DNA from: an uncultured Cedecea sp. | GTDB lineage: Bacteria > Pseudomonadota > Gammaproteobacteria > Enterobacterales > Enterobacteriaceae | Direction: 5' to 3' | NCBI RefSeq assembly: GCF_947498825.1 | Contig: NZ_CANMLV010000007.1 | Location: 124,001 to 188,000 of the forward strand | DNA length: 64,000 bases | Shown: positions 8,779 to 18,107 of the stretch, in pieces | Position numbering within the stretch: position 1 is the first letter of the stretch | Layout of the letters: every line of letters starts with the position of its first letter | The notes under the pieces: generated by a model | Database searches by the model: none | What the model saw: only the letters and a program-made list of their open reading frames with translations | What the model was told of the DNA's origin: nothing | Translations under genes and position numbers: made by a program

Positions 8779-9762
8779 ATGCAGGTTAGCTTTCGAAATA
8801 ATGGTGTGTTTTTTTTCATCGCTTTACTGAACAGCCTTGTTTGCTTTAGTGCTTTTGGTGTCATTGGCGCAGTATTTGGGGTTATTACCGTACTCTTTAC
8901 GCATATCATCTATGAAGCCAAGCCAGAAGAAGGCAATGTAGTCTATATCTGGTTTTTGCTTTTGCTGGTACTGGCGGGGGCGGGAACAGGTTTTCTGCTG
9001 AAGCTGTCGGTTGGATTTTACGTTTACCTGTTCTGTGTCTCATGTTTCTACTATGTTGCCTATAACAAAGACCTGTATATCGACCGTACGATCCCTTTTT
9101 TGATTATTTTCTCAAGCCTTGGCACTACGCTACCCGCAGTGAAGATTGAACTACCGCTGGCCTATATCACCGGTATCACCATCAGCCTCTTCTGTCTGGC
9201 CTTACTTAAGCACAAACACTTTGATAATAATGCCTTCAGAAATGGGCTTTTTGCCAGACAAACCTATACCGGTGAAAAAAACATTCTGCTACGTGCTTTA
9301 ATCTATAGTGCATTCCTGTTCTCAAGTCTGGCACTGCCTGACTATCTCGGCCTGTATCGTGCTTACTGGGCACCGCTCACCTTTATTGTGTTATTAAGAC
9401 CAAAGGAGCTGAATATCTTAAAGACCACCTGCTTCAGATTTGCCGGTAGTCTGCTGGGTGCCTTATTTATTATTGCGCTTTTTAATCTGATCAGTTTTAC
9501 CCATATTTATCTGTATTTCTTTATCCTCGGCGTGGTGGTTTTTTTGCTACCGAGTTTTTTAAAGATGAACTATACCGCCAAAACCTTTGCGATTACCGTA
9601 TTTGTGCTGTTGTTGCTGGAACAGACCGAATTTCTGCATGACCCCACCTATTTACTGCCGTTTTCGCGGGTTTATGAAACCTTCATTGGGGGTTGTATCG
9701 CCATTGTAGCCAGTATTGTGTTAAGTAAATTACGACCAGAAGAGGCCACGGCCAAATCCTGA
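8779..9762 (+). CDS. FUSC-family inner-membrane protein
   Basis: The 327-residue protein is almost entirely hydrophobic, with about ten membrane segments arranged as two groups separated by a polar stretch near residues 145-170 (LKHKHFDNNAFRNGLFARQTYTGEKN). The second half begins with RALIYSAFLFSSLALPDYLGLYRAYWAPLTFIVLLRP, the recognisable core of FUSC-type (fusaric acid resistance / aromatic acid exporter-like) domains. No periplasmic adaptor gene is adjacent, so it may act alone. GGGAGG precedes the ATG by 7 bp. It stands as a single gene with its own terminator. Substrate unknown. Confidence 0.75.
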   Translation: MQVSFRNNGVFFFIALLNSLVCFSAFGVIGAVFGVITVLFTHIIYEAKPEEGNVVYIWFLLLLVLAGAGTGFLLKLSVGFYVYLFCVSCFYYVAYNKDLYIDRTIPFLIIFSSLGTTLPAVKIELPLAYITGITISLFCLALLKHKHFDNNAFRNGLFARQTYTGEKNILLRALIYSAFLFSSLALPDYLGLYRAYWAPLTFIVLLRPKELNILKTTCFRFAGSLLGALFIIALFNLISFTHIYLYFFILGVVVFLLPSFLKMNYTAKTFAITVFVLLLLEQTEFLHDPTYLLPFSRVYETFIGGCIAIVASIVLSKLRPEEATAKS

Positions 9763-9791
9763 GGCCATATCCTGCTCTGAAGCATTCGGTA

Positions 9792-9821
9792 AAATCAGGC
9801 CTCTGATGGTTGGCCTGATTT
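9792..9821 (+). terminator. Terminator of the FUSC gene
   Basis: A perfect 10-bp stem AAATCAGGCC / GGCCTGATTT with a 10-nt loop starts 30 bp after the stop codon; the distal arm ends in TTTC. Confidence 0.65.
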
Positions 9822-9949
9822 CATCGACAATTGTCCTGCGAGCCTGTCACTCTCTCCCTCTTTCTACCGTTACAGTGATCATGCATCGTCACCCGGATCT
9901 GATAGCCGGGTGGCGGTGACGAGATACAGGTTTATCACTGGAGCTTTCA

Positions 9950-10729
9950 ATGAAATTAACACAAATTCGCAATGCAACACTGACGCTGGAATACGCAGGT
10001 AAACGATTTCTGATAGACCCTATGCTGGCAGAAAAAGAAGCCTGGCCAGGCTTTGTGGGAAATGCACGCCCCCATCTGCGTAATCCCATGGTGGACTTGC
10101 CGGTTACCGTTGCAGAGTTACTCACTGTGGATGCCGTTATTCTGACCCATACTCACACCGACCACTGGGATGAAGCAGCTCAACAGTTGATCCCCAAAGA
10201 GATGATGATTTATACGCAAAACGAGCAGGATGCCGCGCTGGTAAAGGCTCAGGGCTTTGTGAACGTCCGGGTACTGGAGGATAAGAATCGCTTTATTGAT
10301 GGCCTGACAATTTATAAAACCGACGGCCAGCATGGCAGTAACGACCTTTACGCTGATCCTGTGTTGGGTAATTTACTGGGGGATGCCTGCGGGCTGGTAT
10401 TTGTCCATCCTGATGAAAAAACGCTTTATATCGCCGGCGATACTGTTTGGGTTAAACCTTATGTCAGGAGTCTGCAACGTTTTCAGCCGGAAATTGTGGT
10501 GCTGAATACCGGCAATGCGGTCAACGACCTCTATGGCCCGATTATTATGGGTAAAGAGGACACATTGCGGACTCTTCAGATATTGCCAGCAGCGACTATC
10601 GTCACCTCACATATGGAAGCCATTAATCACTGCCTGCTGACACGGGCAGAATTACGTGAGTTCACGCTGGAAAAGGGGATTGAGGACAGAGTCCTGATCC
10701 CGGCTGATGGTGAAAGCCTGTTTTTGTGA
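9950..10729 (+). CDS. MBL-fold metallo-hydrolase
   Basis: The 259-residue protein has the metallo-beta-lactamase metal motif HTHTDH at residues 67-72, preceded by the DAVILT strand, a second ligand in AGDTVW (Asp near 164) and a later TSHMEAINH histidine. It resembles the Beta-lactamase_2 / UlaG-like branch rather than true beta-lactamases, since it has no signal peptide. Such enzymes open lactones or cleave phosphodiesters; the substrate here is unknown. It is followed 89 bp later by a GlxA-type AraC regulator on the same strand, which probably controls it. Confidence 0.82.
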   Translation: MKLTQIRNATLTLEYAGKRFLIDPMLAEKEAWPGFVGNARPHLRNPMVDLPVTVAELLTVDAVILTHTHTDHWDEAAQQLIPKEMMIYTQNEQDAALVKAQGFVNVRVLEDKNRFIDGLTIYKTDGQHGSNDLYADPVLGNLLGDACGLVFVHPDEKTLYIAGDTVWVKPYVRSLQRFQPEIVVLNTGNAVNDLYGPIIMGKEDTLRTLQILPAATIVTSHMEAINHCLLTRAELREFTLEKGIEDRVLIPADGESLFL

Positions 10730-10818
10730 AAGCATTTGCACTTTGACTGTCCGGAGAGGTGCCTTTCAGGCAAACCAGCTGATATTCTCTGACAACCTAA
10801 ACATGTAAGGTGAATTCT

Positions 10819-11790
10819 ATGTCTGCACTGACCGTTGCCGTAATCGCGACAGACGGATTCAGTCCGTTTCATTTATCCGTACCCTGTATTCTGTTCGGAA
10901 CGGCAATGCCGCAGCAAGATTTATTCTTCCTGAAGATTTGTGCTGAGCAACCGGGTGTTGTGGATACCAGCCTTGGCCTGTCGGTGAATGTCGAGCTGGG
11001 TCTGGAGCAACTTGATACCGCAGATATTGTCATTGTGCCCTACTGGCATAATCCAGCCGAAAAACCCTCGCAGATTCTGCTGGATAAGCTGGTCAGTTGC
11101 TGGCAGCGAGGAGCCACGGTGGTCGGTCTTTGTCTGGGGACATATGTTCTGGCTTATGCGGGGTTACTGCAAGGGCATCATGCCACTACCCACTGGGAAT
11201 TCGAACAGGATTTCACTGAACGCTTTCCCCTGGTGCATCTGAACAATAATGCACTGTATATCAGCGATGAACGCCTGATCACTTCTGCTGGCACCGCGGC
11301 CGGGATTGATTGTTGCCTGAATATTATTCGTGAACGCTGCGGTTCGGCGGTGGCAAATCGGGTAGCCAGAAGAATGGTGGTTTCTCCTTATCGGGAAGGC
11401 GATCAGGCACAGTTTATTGCACGTCCGGTCCCCGTCTCAACACGGGATGGGAAAATGAATGAACTGATGGAGTATCTGCGTCGTAACCTGGAAAAACAGC
11501 ACGATCTCGATTCGCTGGCCAAGTTCGTGAGCATGAGCCGTCGTACGCTAACCCGTCATTTTCTCAATGCAACCGGTATTTCACTGGGTGGCTGGCTCAA
11601 TGCTGAACGCCTTCAGCGTAGTCAGGAACTACTGGAAACCGCGGATCACAGCATTGAGGTCATCTCTGGTATGGCCGGGTTTCAGTCGCCGGTCTCTTTT
11701 CGTCAGAGTTTTAAGGCAAAATATCATGTCAGCCCCAGCGAATGGCGGCGAAGGTTTCGTGGCCCGGTACCTGCGAACCACCGTTCATAG
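10819..11790 (+). CDS. GlxA-family transcriptional regulator (DJ-1/PfpI plus AraC HTH)
   Basis: Residues 1-190 form a DJ-1/PfpI glutamine-amidotransferase-like domain with the nucleophile-elbow sequence VVGLCLGTYVLAYAGLLQGHHATTHW, used in this family as a sensor. The C-terminal about 100 residues contain a double AraC helix-turn-helix (LDSLAKFVSMSRRTLTRHFLNATG and HSIEVISGMAGFQSPVSFRQSF, with YHVSPSEWRRRF at the end). ATG 10819 has a TAAGGTG site 8 bp upstream; I prefer it to the GTG at 10810. It lies behind the MBL hydrolase and likely regulates it. The stop codon falls inside the loop of a strong terminator hairpin. Confidence 0.87.
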   Translation: MSALTVAVIATDGFSPFHLSVPCILFGTAMPQQDLFFLKICAEQPGVVDTSLGLSVNVELGLEQLDTADIVIVPYWHNPAEKPSQILLDKLVSCWQRGATVVGLCLGTYVLAYAGLLQGHHATTHWEFEQDFTERFPLVHLNNNALYISDERLITSAGTAAGIDCCLNIIRERCGSAVANRVARRMVVSPYREGDQAQFIARPVPVSTRDGKMNELMEYLRRNLEKQHDLDSLAKFVSMSRRTLTRHFLNATGISLGGWLNAERLQRSQELLETADHSIEVISGMAGFQSPVSFRQSFKAKYHVSPSEWRRRFRGPVPANHRS

Positions 11791-11803
11791 AACGGTGGTT
11801 CGC
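11773..11803. terminator. Bidirectional terminator between the GlxA-type regulator and cybB
   Basis: A perfect 14-bp stem GCGAACCACCGTTC / GAACGGTGGTTCGC closes an ATA loop. The TAG stop of the regulator is formed by loop and stem bases (11788-11790), and the convergent cybB stop is only 3 bp beyond the stem. Confidence 0.75.
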
Positions 11804-11805
11804 CA

Positions 11806-12342
11806 TTATTGACGTTTACCTTTACCGGGCATCATCCTGATCAGCGTATTGTCTTTGATAAAGTAGTGGTGGAATAAAGCGCCCGCTGCATGGATCGCGA
11901 CTAAAAAATACCCGGTATTTGCCAGTAATTCATGCCACGATTTCAGGCTATATTCAAAATCCTCGTCAGGTACAGCACTAAAGGGCATGGCTATACCAAA
12001 AATTTGCCATTCACTTCCGCGATTATAAAGCGCCAGAAATCCAAGAACGGGAAGGCAGATAAAGAGCAAATAAATTAACGTATGGGCCAAATGGGATAAA
12101 CCAATCATTGCGGGATGGGGTTTCGGCACTATCGCCGGCGCACGATAAACCACTCTGACCAGTAAACGGGTAACCATTAATACCAGAACGGAGATACCGC
12201 AGAAAAAATGCAGGCTATTGATCAGTGGGCGATAACTGCGCGGCGCAAAGCCCCGTAATTCCATCGCGCAATAAGCGATAACCACCAGAATGAATACCAG
12301 CCAGTGCAGTGAGATTTGTAATGTGGTGTATTTACTACGCAT
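11806..12342 (-). CDS. cybB: Cytochrome b561 (CybB, superoxide:ubiquinone oxidoreductase)
   Basis: This is a 178-residue, four-helix inner-membrane di-haem b protein. The N-terminus LQISLHWLVFILVVIAYCAMELRGFAPRSYRPLINSLHFFCGIS matches E. coli CybB closely and carries haem-ligand histidines His13 and His45; later His residues appear in LSHLAHTLIYLLF and GYFLVAIHAAGALFHHYFIKDNTL. CybB has been shown in E. coli to oxidise superoxide and pass electrons to ubiquinone. It lies 165 bp downstream of fosA on the same strand with its own leader, so it is probably a separate transcript. Confidence 0.93.
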   Translation of the reverse strand: MRSKYTTLQISLHWLVFILVVIAYCAMELRGFAPRSYRPLINSLHFFCGISVLVLMVTRLLVRVVYRAPAIVPKPHPAMIGLSHLAHTLIYLLFICLPVLGFLALYNRGSEWQIFGIAMPFSAVPDEDFEYSLKSWHELLANTGYFLVAIHAAGALFHHYFIKDNTLIRMMPGKGKRQ

Positions 12343-12507
12343 AATCAGCCTTTGGGATAAATATCAACATTGCTCATACCGACGAATATCGGCGCTCAAA
12401 CAGATCTGTATTATTTTGCAGTACCGTCACATGTGGTCATTTGTCGTACCGGCAACAAGCATCTCGACTTTCGGGGTGTTTTTATTTTTATCGTACTACA
12501 GAGTCAA

Positions 12508-12963
12508 TCAAAAACCTGTTACGACCAGATTATCGTCATTAGCCGCATCACTATCAGAGTAAAAAACCATCTGGTAATACGGTTTTTCACGACAGGCTGC
12601 CAGCCTGGATTCCAGAGTTCCGACATGCAGCTCTAACTGATGGTTATCCGGATCAAGAAAATAGAATGACTTGCCTTCGCTGCGATTATCTTTCCAGCAC
12701 ACCACACCTGCCGCTTTTAGCCGACTGACCATATGGCTAAAATTCGCCTCATTAATGCTAAACGCATAGTGGGTATAGTCATGCCGCCTGGATCCCGCCT
12801 GGTTATCATAAGAGAGGCATAGCCAGAGCCCGCCGCAAGAGAGATACGCCCCCGTTTCCCAGGACGCATGACACTGCATTCCCAGATATTGCTGATAAAA
12901 TGCCAGACTGCGCTCCAGCGAGCTGACCGCGAGTGTCAGATGATTCAGACCTGTCAGCATCAT
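12508..12963 (-). CDS. fosA: Fosfomycin glutathione transferase FosA
   Basis: FosA is a Mn2+/K+-dependent enzyme that opens the epoxide of fosfomycin with glutathione. Counting from the second Met, all functional residues of the well-studied Pseudomonas enzyme keep their numbers: metal ligands His7, His64, Glu110; Thr9, Tyr39, Lys90, Ser94, Ser98, Tyr100 and Arg119 at the active site. The C-terminus is about 15 residues longer than the usual 135 (ending [18 protein letters not shown]). The gene begins in a TAATG overlap with the VF530-family gene, so the two are translationally coupled. Chromosomal fosA is common in several enterobacterial genera. Confidence 0.95.
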   Translation of the reverse strand: MMLTGLNHLTLAVSSLERSLAFYQQYLGMQCHASWETGAYLSCGGLWLCLSYDNQAGSRRHDYTHYAFSINEANFSHMVSRLKAAGVVCWKDNRSEGKSFYFLDPDNHQLELHVGTLESRLAACREKPYYQMVFYSDSDAANDDNLVVTGF

Positions 12964-13247
12964 TAACGTCCTTTTTTCTGCCAGTTAGCCCAGGGGCTGT
13001 CATCTCCACCAGAGGTGCGTTCTTGTTTCTCCTCCAGCATATTGAGATAAAGTGTCTCCACTTCAGTACGTGCCCAAGGCGTCCGCCGTAAGAATTTCAG
13101 GCTCGACTTAATACTAGGATCGCTTTTAAAGCAGTTAATTTTCACTTCTTTCGCCAGCCGCTCCCAGCCATAATTGTCGACAAGCTGATTGAGTAAAGCC
13201 TCAAGCGTTACCCCGTGTAAGGGATCTCTGGCATGCTCAGTTGACAT
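12963..13247 (-). CDS. VF530-family (DUF2132) DNA-binding-like protein
   Basis: The 94-residue product from ATG 13247 (AGGG about 7 bp upstream) consists of the DUF2132/VF530 domain: [48 protein letters not shown] and VETLYL. The fold is a small helical bundle that resembles DNA-binding proteins, but no function has been demonstrated. The stop codon overlaps the fosA start by one base, suggesting both are made from one mRNA. Whether it influences fosA is unknown. Confidence 0.85.
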   Translation of the reverse strand: MSTEHARDPLHGVTLEALLNQLVDNYGWERLAKEVKINCFKSDPSIKSSLKFLRRTPWARTEVETLYLNMLEEKQERTSGGDDSPWANWQKKGR

Positions 13248-13392
13248 CTTTAACCCTGGATTTTGTGATAAATTTTTCACACATTACTGAGGCTAAAAAC
13301 ATTATGCAACTCGTGTTGTTAACATTGGGGATGATTTGCCCGAACAGGATGAAGCGAAGAACAGGTGGATGAGGAGCGTCGTGTAAGCTGAA

Positions 13393-13422
13393 ATGGCAGG
13401 TTCCCGTTCTGGAGCCTGCCAT
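13393..13422 (-). terminator. Terminator of the PAS-GGDEF-EAL gene
   Basis: ATGGCAGG / CCTGCCAT form an 8-bp perfect outer stem, with further pairing inside; on the minus strand it is followed by TTTC and begins 10 bp after the stop codon. Confidence 0.5.
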
Positions 13423-13431
13423 GTAGCATAT

Positions 13432-15081
13432 TCAGCGATGAATATTTTCTATATCAACCGGCTGCCCAAACAGAAAACCCTGAATTTCAGTACAGCCTTC
13501 TTCTTCCAGGATGCGTAGCTGTTCACTGGTTTCAACCCCTTCAGCAATCAGCGGGGTATTAATCGAGTTACCCAGGGAAATAATCGCCCGCACAAAAGAT
13601 CGTGCCTGCTGATTATGTTCGACATTGGTCAAAAAACTGCGGTCAAGTTTAATTACGTCGAACTGAAATTCACGCAAAGTGCTCAGGGATGAATATCCGG
13701 TGCCAAAATCGTCCAGCGCGATACTGATCCCCATTTTCTGAAACTGATGAAGAATATTAAAGGTCAGTTTTTTATTAATAATAAACGCCGTTTCCGTGAC
13801 TTCAAATTCCAGCAAGGTCATCGGCCAGTCAGTACGCATTAAAATATCACGAACTTTATCAATAAAGTTTCTGTTACGCAGCTGAACCGGTGAAATATTA
13901 ATAGAGATTTTTTTATCAAGTTTATTGGCCAGCGACTCTTTACAGACCGCTTCGATAATCCAGTACCCCAGAGGAACAATTGCCCCGCTCTCCTCGGCAA
14001 TAGGAATAAATTCATCTGGCGGGATAATTCCTTTCGTCGGATGATTCCAGCGCAATAATGCCTCGTATCCGGTAATGGACTTATCTTTCATCGCACGTTT
14101 TGCCTGGTAATGAATAAAAAACTCGCCTTCTTTAATTCCCCGGCGAATATCCGCAGCCAGCATATTACGCTGACGCGTTTTTTCATCCATATCTTTCTCA
14201 TACCAGCAAACCTTGGTTTCCAGATTCTCTTTGGCACGGTACATCGCAAGATCAGAATTACTGATCAGTTTATTAATTTCAGTCGCATCATCAGGATAAA
14301 TGGCCACCCCAATACTGGCGTTAACATTGATTTCCGTATGGGCAAAGGACTGTTTACCACTAAAACAGCTGTAGAGTCTGTCGGTGAAATCAATCAGCTC
14401 ACTTTCATGGTTATAAGGCTTAGCTGCAACAAACTCATCGCCACCAAAGCGAGCAACAATTTCATCTGCAACCAGTATTTTTTGTACTGAGGTAGAAACA
14501 CGCTGCAGAAGCTGATCGCCAACCAGATGCCCTTCACTGTCGTTAATTTCTTTAAATTTATCGAGATCAACAGTACAGATAGCGACCCGGCTGTAATCCG
14601 ACTCGAGAAAAATTTTTTCTACAAAGGTAAAAAACTCAACCCGATTTGGCAGCCCGGTCAAGGTATCAAAACGCGCCATCCAGGAAATTTTATCGATAAC
14701 TTCTTTTTGCTCACTAATATCCCGGGTAATTTTTGCAAAACCTAATAGTTTATTATTGTCATCATAGATAGCATCAATGACCACATGGGCCCAGAAACGC
14801 CTGCCATCCTTACGGAAACGCCAGCCTTCACCTTCAAACTTGCCATTTTTTGCAGCAATTTCCAAGTTACGAGCAGGAAGTTCGCTAATCTGTTCCGATT
14901 CGCTATAAAAAAGGCCGTAATATTTCCCGACCACTTCATCACGTATATAACCTTTTGCCCGACGTGCACCTTCGTTCCACGTCGCCACACAACCATCAAC
15001 ATTCAGCATATAAATAGCGTAATCTTTAACGCTTTCGATAAAATGGCGATAGGCAATATCTGTTAAATTTTCAGTGCTCAT
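13432..15081 (-). CDS. PAS-GGDEF-EAL cyclic-di-GMP turnover protein
   Basis: The 549-residue cytosolic protein has a PAS domain (about residues 8-125, with GWRFRKDGRRFWAHV and GFAKITRDISEQK), a GGDEF domain (about 137-295, FDTLTGLPNR, motif GGDEF at 213-217) and an EAL domain (about 308-549, EAL at 340-342, DDFGTGYSSL, EGVET, QGFLFG). Both catalytic signatures are intact, so cyclase and phosphodiesterase activity are both possible. The RxxD inhibitory site normally just before GGDEF is absent (VADEIVARFGGDEF), so product inhibition is unlikely. There are no membrane segments; the PAS domain is the only input. ATG 15081 has TAGG about 8 bp upstream and is preferred to the open frame from 15114. 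Confidence 0.92.
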   Translation of the reverse strand: MSTENLTDIAYRHFIESVKDYAIYMLNVDGCVATWNEGARRAKGYIRDEVVGKYYGLFYSESEQISELPARNLEIAAKNGKFEGEGWRFRKDGRRFWAHVVIDAIYDDNNKLLGFAKITRDISEQKEVIDKISWMARFDTLTGLPNRVEFFTFVEKIFLESDYSRVAICTVDLDKFKEINDSEGHLVGDQLLQRVSTSVQKILVADEIVARFGGDEFVAAKPYNHESELIDFTDRLYSCFSGKQSFAHTEINVNASIGVAIYPDDATEINKLISNSDLAMYRAKENLETKVCWYEKDMDEKTRQRNMLAADIRRGIKEGEFFIHYQAKRAMKDKSITGYEALLRWNHPTKGIIPPDEFIPIAEESGAIVPLGYWIIEAVCKESLANKLDKKISINISPVQLRNRNFIDKVRDILMRTDWPMTLLEFEVTETAFIINKKLTFNILHQFQKMGISIALDDFGTGYSSLSTLREFQFDVIKLDRSFLTNVEHNQQARSFVRAIISLGNSINTPLIAEGVETSEQLRILEEEGCTEIQGFLFGQPVDIENIHR

Positions 15082-15170
15082 CAGACCTACATAGGGTGTC
15101 AAAAATAATAGCAAGGAAAGTAATTTAACGTATTTTACGCCTGCTCGCTATGACGAGTTTTTACGGGTAA

Positions 15171-15710
15171 TTATCTTTTGTTTCCCGGAAAATTATCCTC
15201 TACCAGCGAAGCGGCTTCCATCACACAACGTGGCAATAACGCTAATGCTTCCTGCTGACGCACGATACTCATTAATTCATCACTCAGTGATAAAGGGTTC
15301 AGGACTGTAAATCCTTGCTGTTGATACCAGGGCCCATTCCAGGGAATATCGGTGTAAGTCGTTAGCGTTACACCAGGCATCCCATACTCAGCCGCCATCT
15401 TACGAACATGCGTTACCAGCATGCGGCCCACTCCCAGACCCCGTGCGGTTGGATGCGAGGATATTTCTGCCAGATACAGACTGGCAGAAAGACGTTGAGC
15501 GTAACAAAAACCCAGGATGACTCCGTCTGCATCTTCAACCAGCCAGGCGAGATTCTGCGTCATACTGATGATGTGAGCTTGCGTATCTGTGACACCGTCA
15601 CTTGCGAGCATAGCCAGTTCAGGAATAGCAAGAAAGCGTTGCGCGGCCGCTGCCTCCAGCGCCTGAAGTGCGGGTATATCAGCCCGCATGCTGTTGCGCA
15701 AATTAAGCAC
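15171..15710 (-). CDS. GNAT-family N-acetyltransferase
   Basis: The 179-residue protein has the GNAT fold: N-terminal RNSMRADIPALQALE, central ILGFCYAQRL and the acetyl-CoA motif A (SSHPTARGLGVGRMLVTHV, residues 84-102), followed by the WYQQQGF motif. The acceptor cannot be deduced. The start given is GTG 15710; an ATG at 15689 is possible. It is divergent from the YdeP-like oxidoreductase gene with 94 bp between starts and lies 89 bp upstream of the PAS-GGDEF-EAL gene on the same strand. Confidence 0.8.
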   Translation of the reverse strand: MLNLRNSMRADIPALQALEAAAAQRFLAIPELAMLASDGVTDTQAHIISMTQNLAWLVEDADGVILGFCYAQRLSASLYLAEISSHPTARGLGVGRMLVTHVRKMAAEYGMPGVTLTTYTDIPWNGPWYQQQGFTVLNPLSLSDELMSIVRQQEALALLPRCVMEAASLVEDNFPGNKR

Positions 15711-15804
15711 GCTTTACTCCTCTTTTGTTATTGATTTGCAGTAAACTGGATTTACAGATGTTACGTGATTGTATATGGCTGATAATAAGACAGGAAGCTT
15801 CAGT

Positions 15805-18102
15805 ATGAAATTCAAACCAGAAATAAAACCTTATGAAGCGGCTGCAGGTGGCTGGGGGTCCTTAGAATCGACCACGCGTTTTGTTTTTGACAGCAAGCAT
15901 GCACTGAAAAATATGCGCAACCTTATGCGTATGAACAAAGCCAAAGGCTTTGACTGTCCGGGATGTGCCTGGGGCGATGACAATAAAAGCACCTTTAGCT
16001 TCTGTGAAAACGGTGCTAAGGCTGTCTCCTGGGAAGCCACCCGCCGTTCGATTGGCGCTGATTTCTTTGCCCACCATACTGTCAGCACACTCTATCAGCA
16101 AAGTGACTATTTTTTAGAATATCAGGGCCGTCTGACTGAACCACTGTCCTATAACCCTCAGACCGATCGCTATGAAGCGATTGACTGGGATGATGCATAC
16201 AAGTTAATTGCGCAACATATTGCCGAGATGGATACGCCTGAAGATCTGGCACTCTACACTTCCGGCCGCGCCAGTAATGAGGCTTCCTACCTTTACCAGC
16301 TATTTGGACGTATGGTCGGAACCAGTCATTTTCCCGACTGTTCAAATTTGTGTCATGAAGCCAGTGGAAGTGGATTAAAACTCAGTCTTGGGGTCGGAAA
16401 AGGCACAATCAGCCTCAGTGATTTTGAGAAAACCGATGCGGTGTTTGTTTTTGGACAGAATCCAGGAACCAATCACCCTCGTATGCTCCATAGTTTGCGT
16501 CATGCCGCTGAAAATGGCGCAAAAGTAGTTACCTTTAATACCTTACATGAACGTGGTCTGGAGCGTTTTGCTGACCCGCAAAAACCTCTGGAAGTGATTA
16601 CCCCGCTATCTGGCACCATCAGTACCAACTACTATCAGCCCAATCTCGGGGGGGATATGGCCGCAGTACGCGGCATGGCAAAAGCGTTACTGGAAACCCA
16701 ACGTGGACTGCTTGCCGAAGGTCAACCGGGTATCTTTGATCTCGCGTTTATTGAACAGCATACCCAGGGAATGGAGGCATGGTTTGCCGTGATAGACGAC
16801 ACGCCATGGTCAGTCATTACTCAACAGTCGGGTCTGAGTGAACAACATCTACGGGATGCCGCAAAAATCTGGCAACACGCCAAAGCGGTGATTGTCACAT
16901 GGGCTATGGGGATCACTCAGCACCAGCATGCGCTGCATACCGTGCGTGAAATCACTAATCTACAGCTATTGGGTGGGCATCTTGGTCGCCCGGGTGCCGG
17001 GATTTGCCCGGTGAGAGGTCACAGTAATGTGCAAGGTAACCGCACTATGGGGATTGATGAAAAAGCCCCCGCGGCCCTGCTTGATAGTCTGGCCCGACAC
17101 TTTAACTTTACCCCTTCCAGAACGCCCGGCTATCATGCTGTCGCCGCTCTGGAAGCCATGCTCGCTGACAAGGTGAAGGTCTTTATTGCCTTGGGCGGAA
17201 ATCTGGCCGCCGCGGCACCAGACAGCCCGCGAAGTGAACAGGCACTACAACACTGTGGCCTGACGGTACATATCAGTACCAAGCTTAATCGGAGCCACTT
17301 AGTTCCGGGTAAAGCGTCGCTGATTCTGCCAACCCTGGGTCGCACAGAAGAAGACATTCAGGCTAGCGGTCGGCAGTTTATCACCGTGGAGGACTCCTTC
17401 AGTATGGTGCATGCCTCTGAAGGCGTGGGCAAACCTCTAGCCAAGACGCAACGCTCCGAAACGGCGATCGTCGCAGGTATCGCGAATGCCGTTTTAGGTG
17501 ATAAATACCTTAACTGGTTAGCTCTCGCCGATGACTATAATCTCATCCGCGATCACATAGCGGCCACTATCCCGGGATTCGCTGACTTTAATCAGCGCTG
17601 TGAAATTCCGGGCGGATTTTACCTGGGTAATGCGGCAGCAGAGCGACGTTTTAACACCCCCAGCGGTAAAGCTGAATTCAGTAGCGCTGCCCTGCCCGAT
17701 TTACATCAAGGTCACGATCGCGAGATATTCACTTTGCAAACCCTGCGCTCGCACGATCAGTATAACACCACCATTTATGGTCTTGATGACCGCTATCGCG
17801 GGGTCTACGGACAACGAGAAGTATTATTTATTCATCCGGATGATATTCAACAGCTGGGATTCAGTGACGGGGATTATGTGGATATTGAGACGGTATGGAA
17901 CGACAATATTCGTCGTAAAGTGAATCGATTTAAGCTGGTTGCTTACAATATTCCGCGCGGGAATCTGGCCGCCTATTATCCGGAAGCCAATCCCTTAGTT
18001 CCTCTGAATAATATTGGAAAAGAGACCGGAACACCGGCCTCAAAATCCGTTCCGGTGATACTGACACTCAGTGAGGCGGTCGATAAGCAACGGATCGCCT
18101 GA
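15805..18102 (+). CDS. ydeP: FdhF/YdeP-family molybdopterin oxidoreductase
   Basis: The start is ATG 15805, with AGGAAG 7 bp upstream; it gives 765 residues against 759 for E. coli YdeP, and the opening YEAAAGGWGSL aligns with it. The protein is a cytosolic molybdopterin (bis-MGD) oxidoreductase related to formate dehydrogenase H. The N-terminal cluster region is atypical, with CPGC at 51-54 and Cys67; at the place of the selenocysteine of FdhF lies Cys183 (FPDCSNLCHE). HDQYNTTIYGLDDRYRGVYGQR near the C-terminus belongs to the cofactor-binding domain. YdeP is linked to acid resistance in E. coli; the substrate is not known. It is a single gene ended by a strong terminator. Confidence 0.88.
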   Translation: MKFKPEIKPYEAAAGGWGSLESTTRFVFDSKHALKNMRNLMRMNKAKGFDCPGCAWGDDNKSTFSFCENGAKAVSWEATRRSIGADFFAHHTVSTLYQQSDYFLEYQGRLTEPLSYNPQTDRYEAIDWDDAYKLIAQHIAEMDTPEDLALYTSGRASNEASYLYQLFGRMVGTSHFPDCSNLCHEASGSGLKLSLGVGKGTISLSDFEKTDAVFVFGQNPGTNHPRMLHSLRHAAENGAKVVTFNTLHERGLERFADPQKPLEVITPLSGTISTNYYQPNLGGDMAAVRGMAKALLETQRGLLAEGQPGIFDLAFIEQHTQGMEAWFAVIDDTPWSVITQQSGLSEQHLRDAAKIWQHAKAVIVTWAMGITQHQHALHTVREITNLQLLGGHLGRPGAGICPVRGHSNVQGNRTMGIDEKAPAALLDSLARHFNFTPSRTPGYHAVAALEAMLADKVKVFIALGGNLAAAAPDSPRSEQALQHCGLTVHISTKLNRSHLVPGKASLILPTLGRTEEDIQASGRQFITVEDSFSMVHASEGVGKPLAKTQRSETAIVAGIANAVLGDKYLNWLALADDYNLIRDHIAATIPGFADFNQRCEIPGGFYLGNAAAERRFNTPSGKAEFSSAALPDLHQGHDREIFTLQTLRSHDQYNTTIYGLDDRYRGVYGQREVLFIHPDDIQQLGFSDGDYVDIETVWNDNIRRKVNRFKLVAYNIPRGNLAAYYPEANPLVPLNNIGKETGTPASKSVPVILTLSEAVDKQRIA

Positions 18103-18107
18103 CTGGC

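Noticed and set aside
12290-12636. Plus-strand frames opposite cybB and fosA
   Set aside because: They run antisense to well-recognised genes, have no ribosome-binding sites and no coherent domain.
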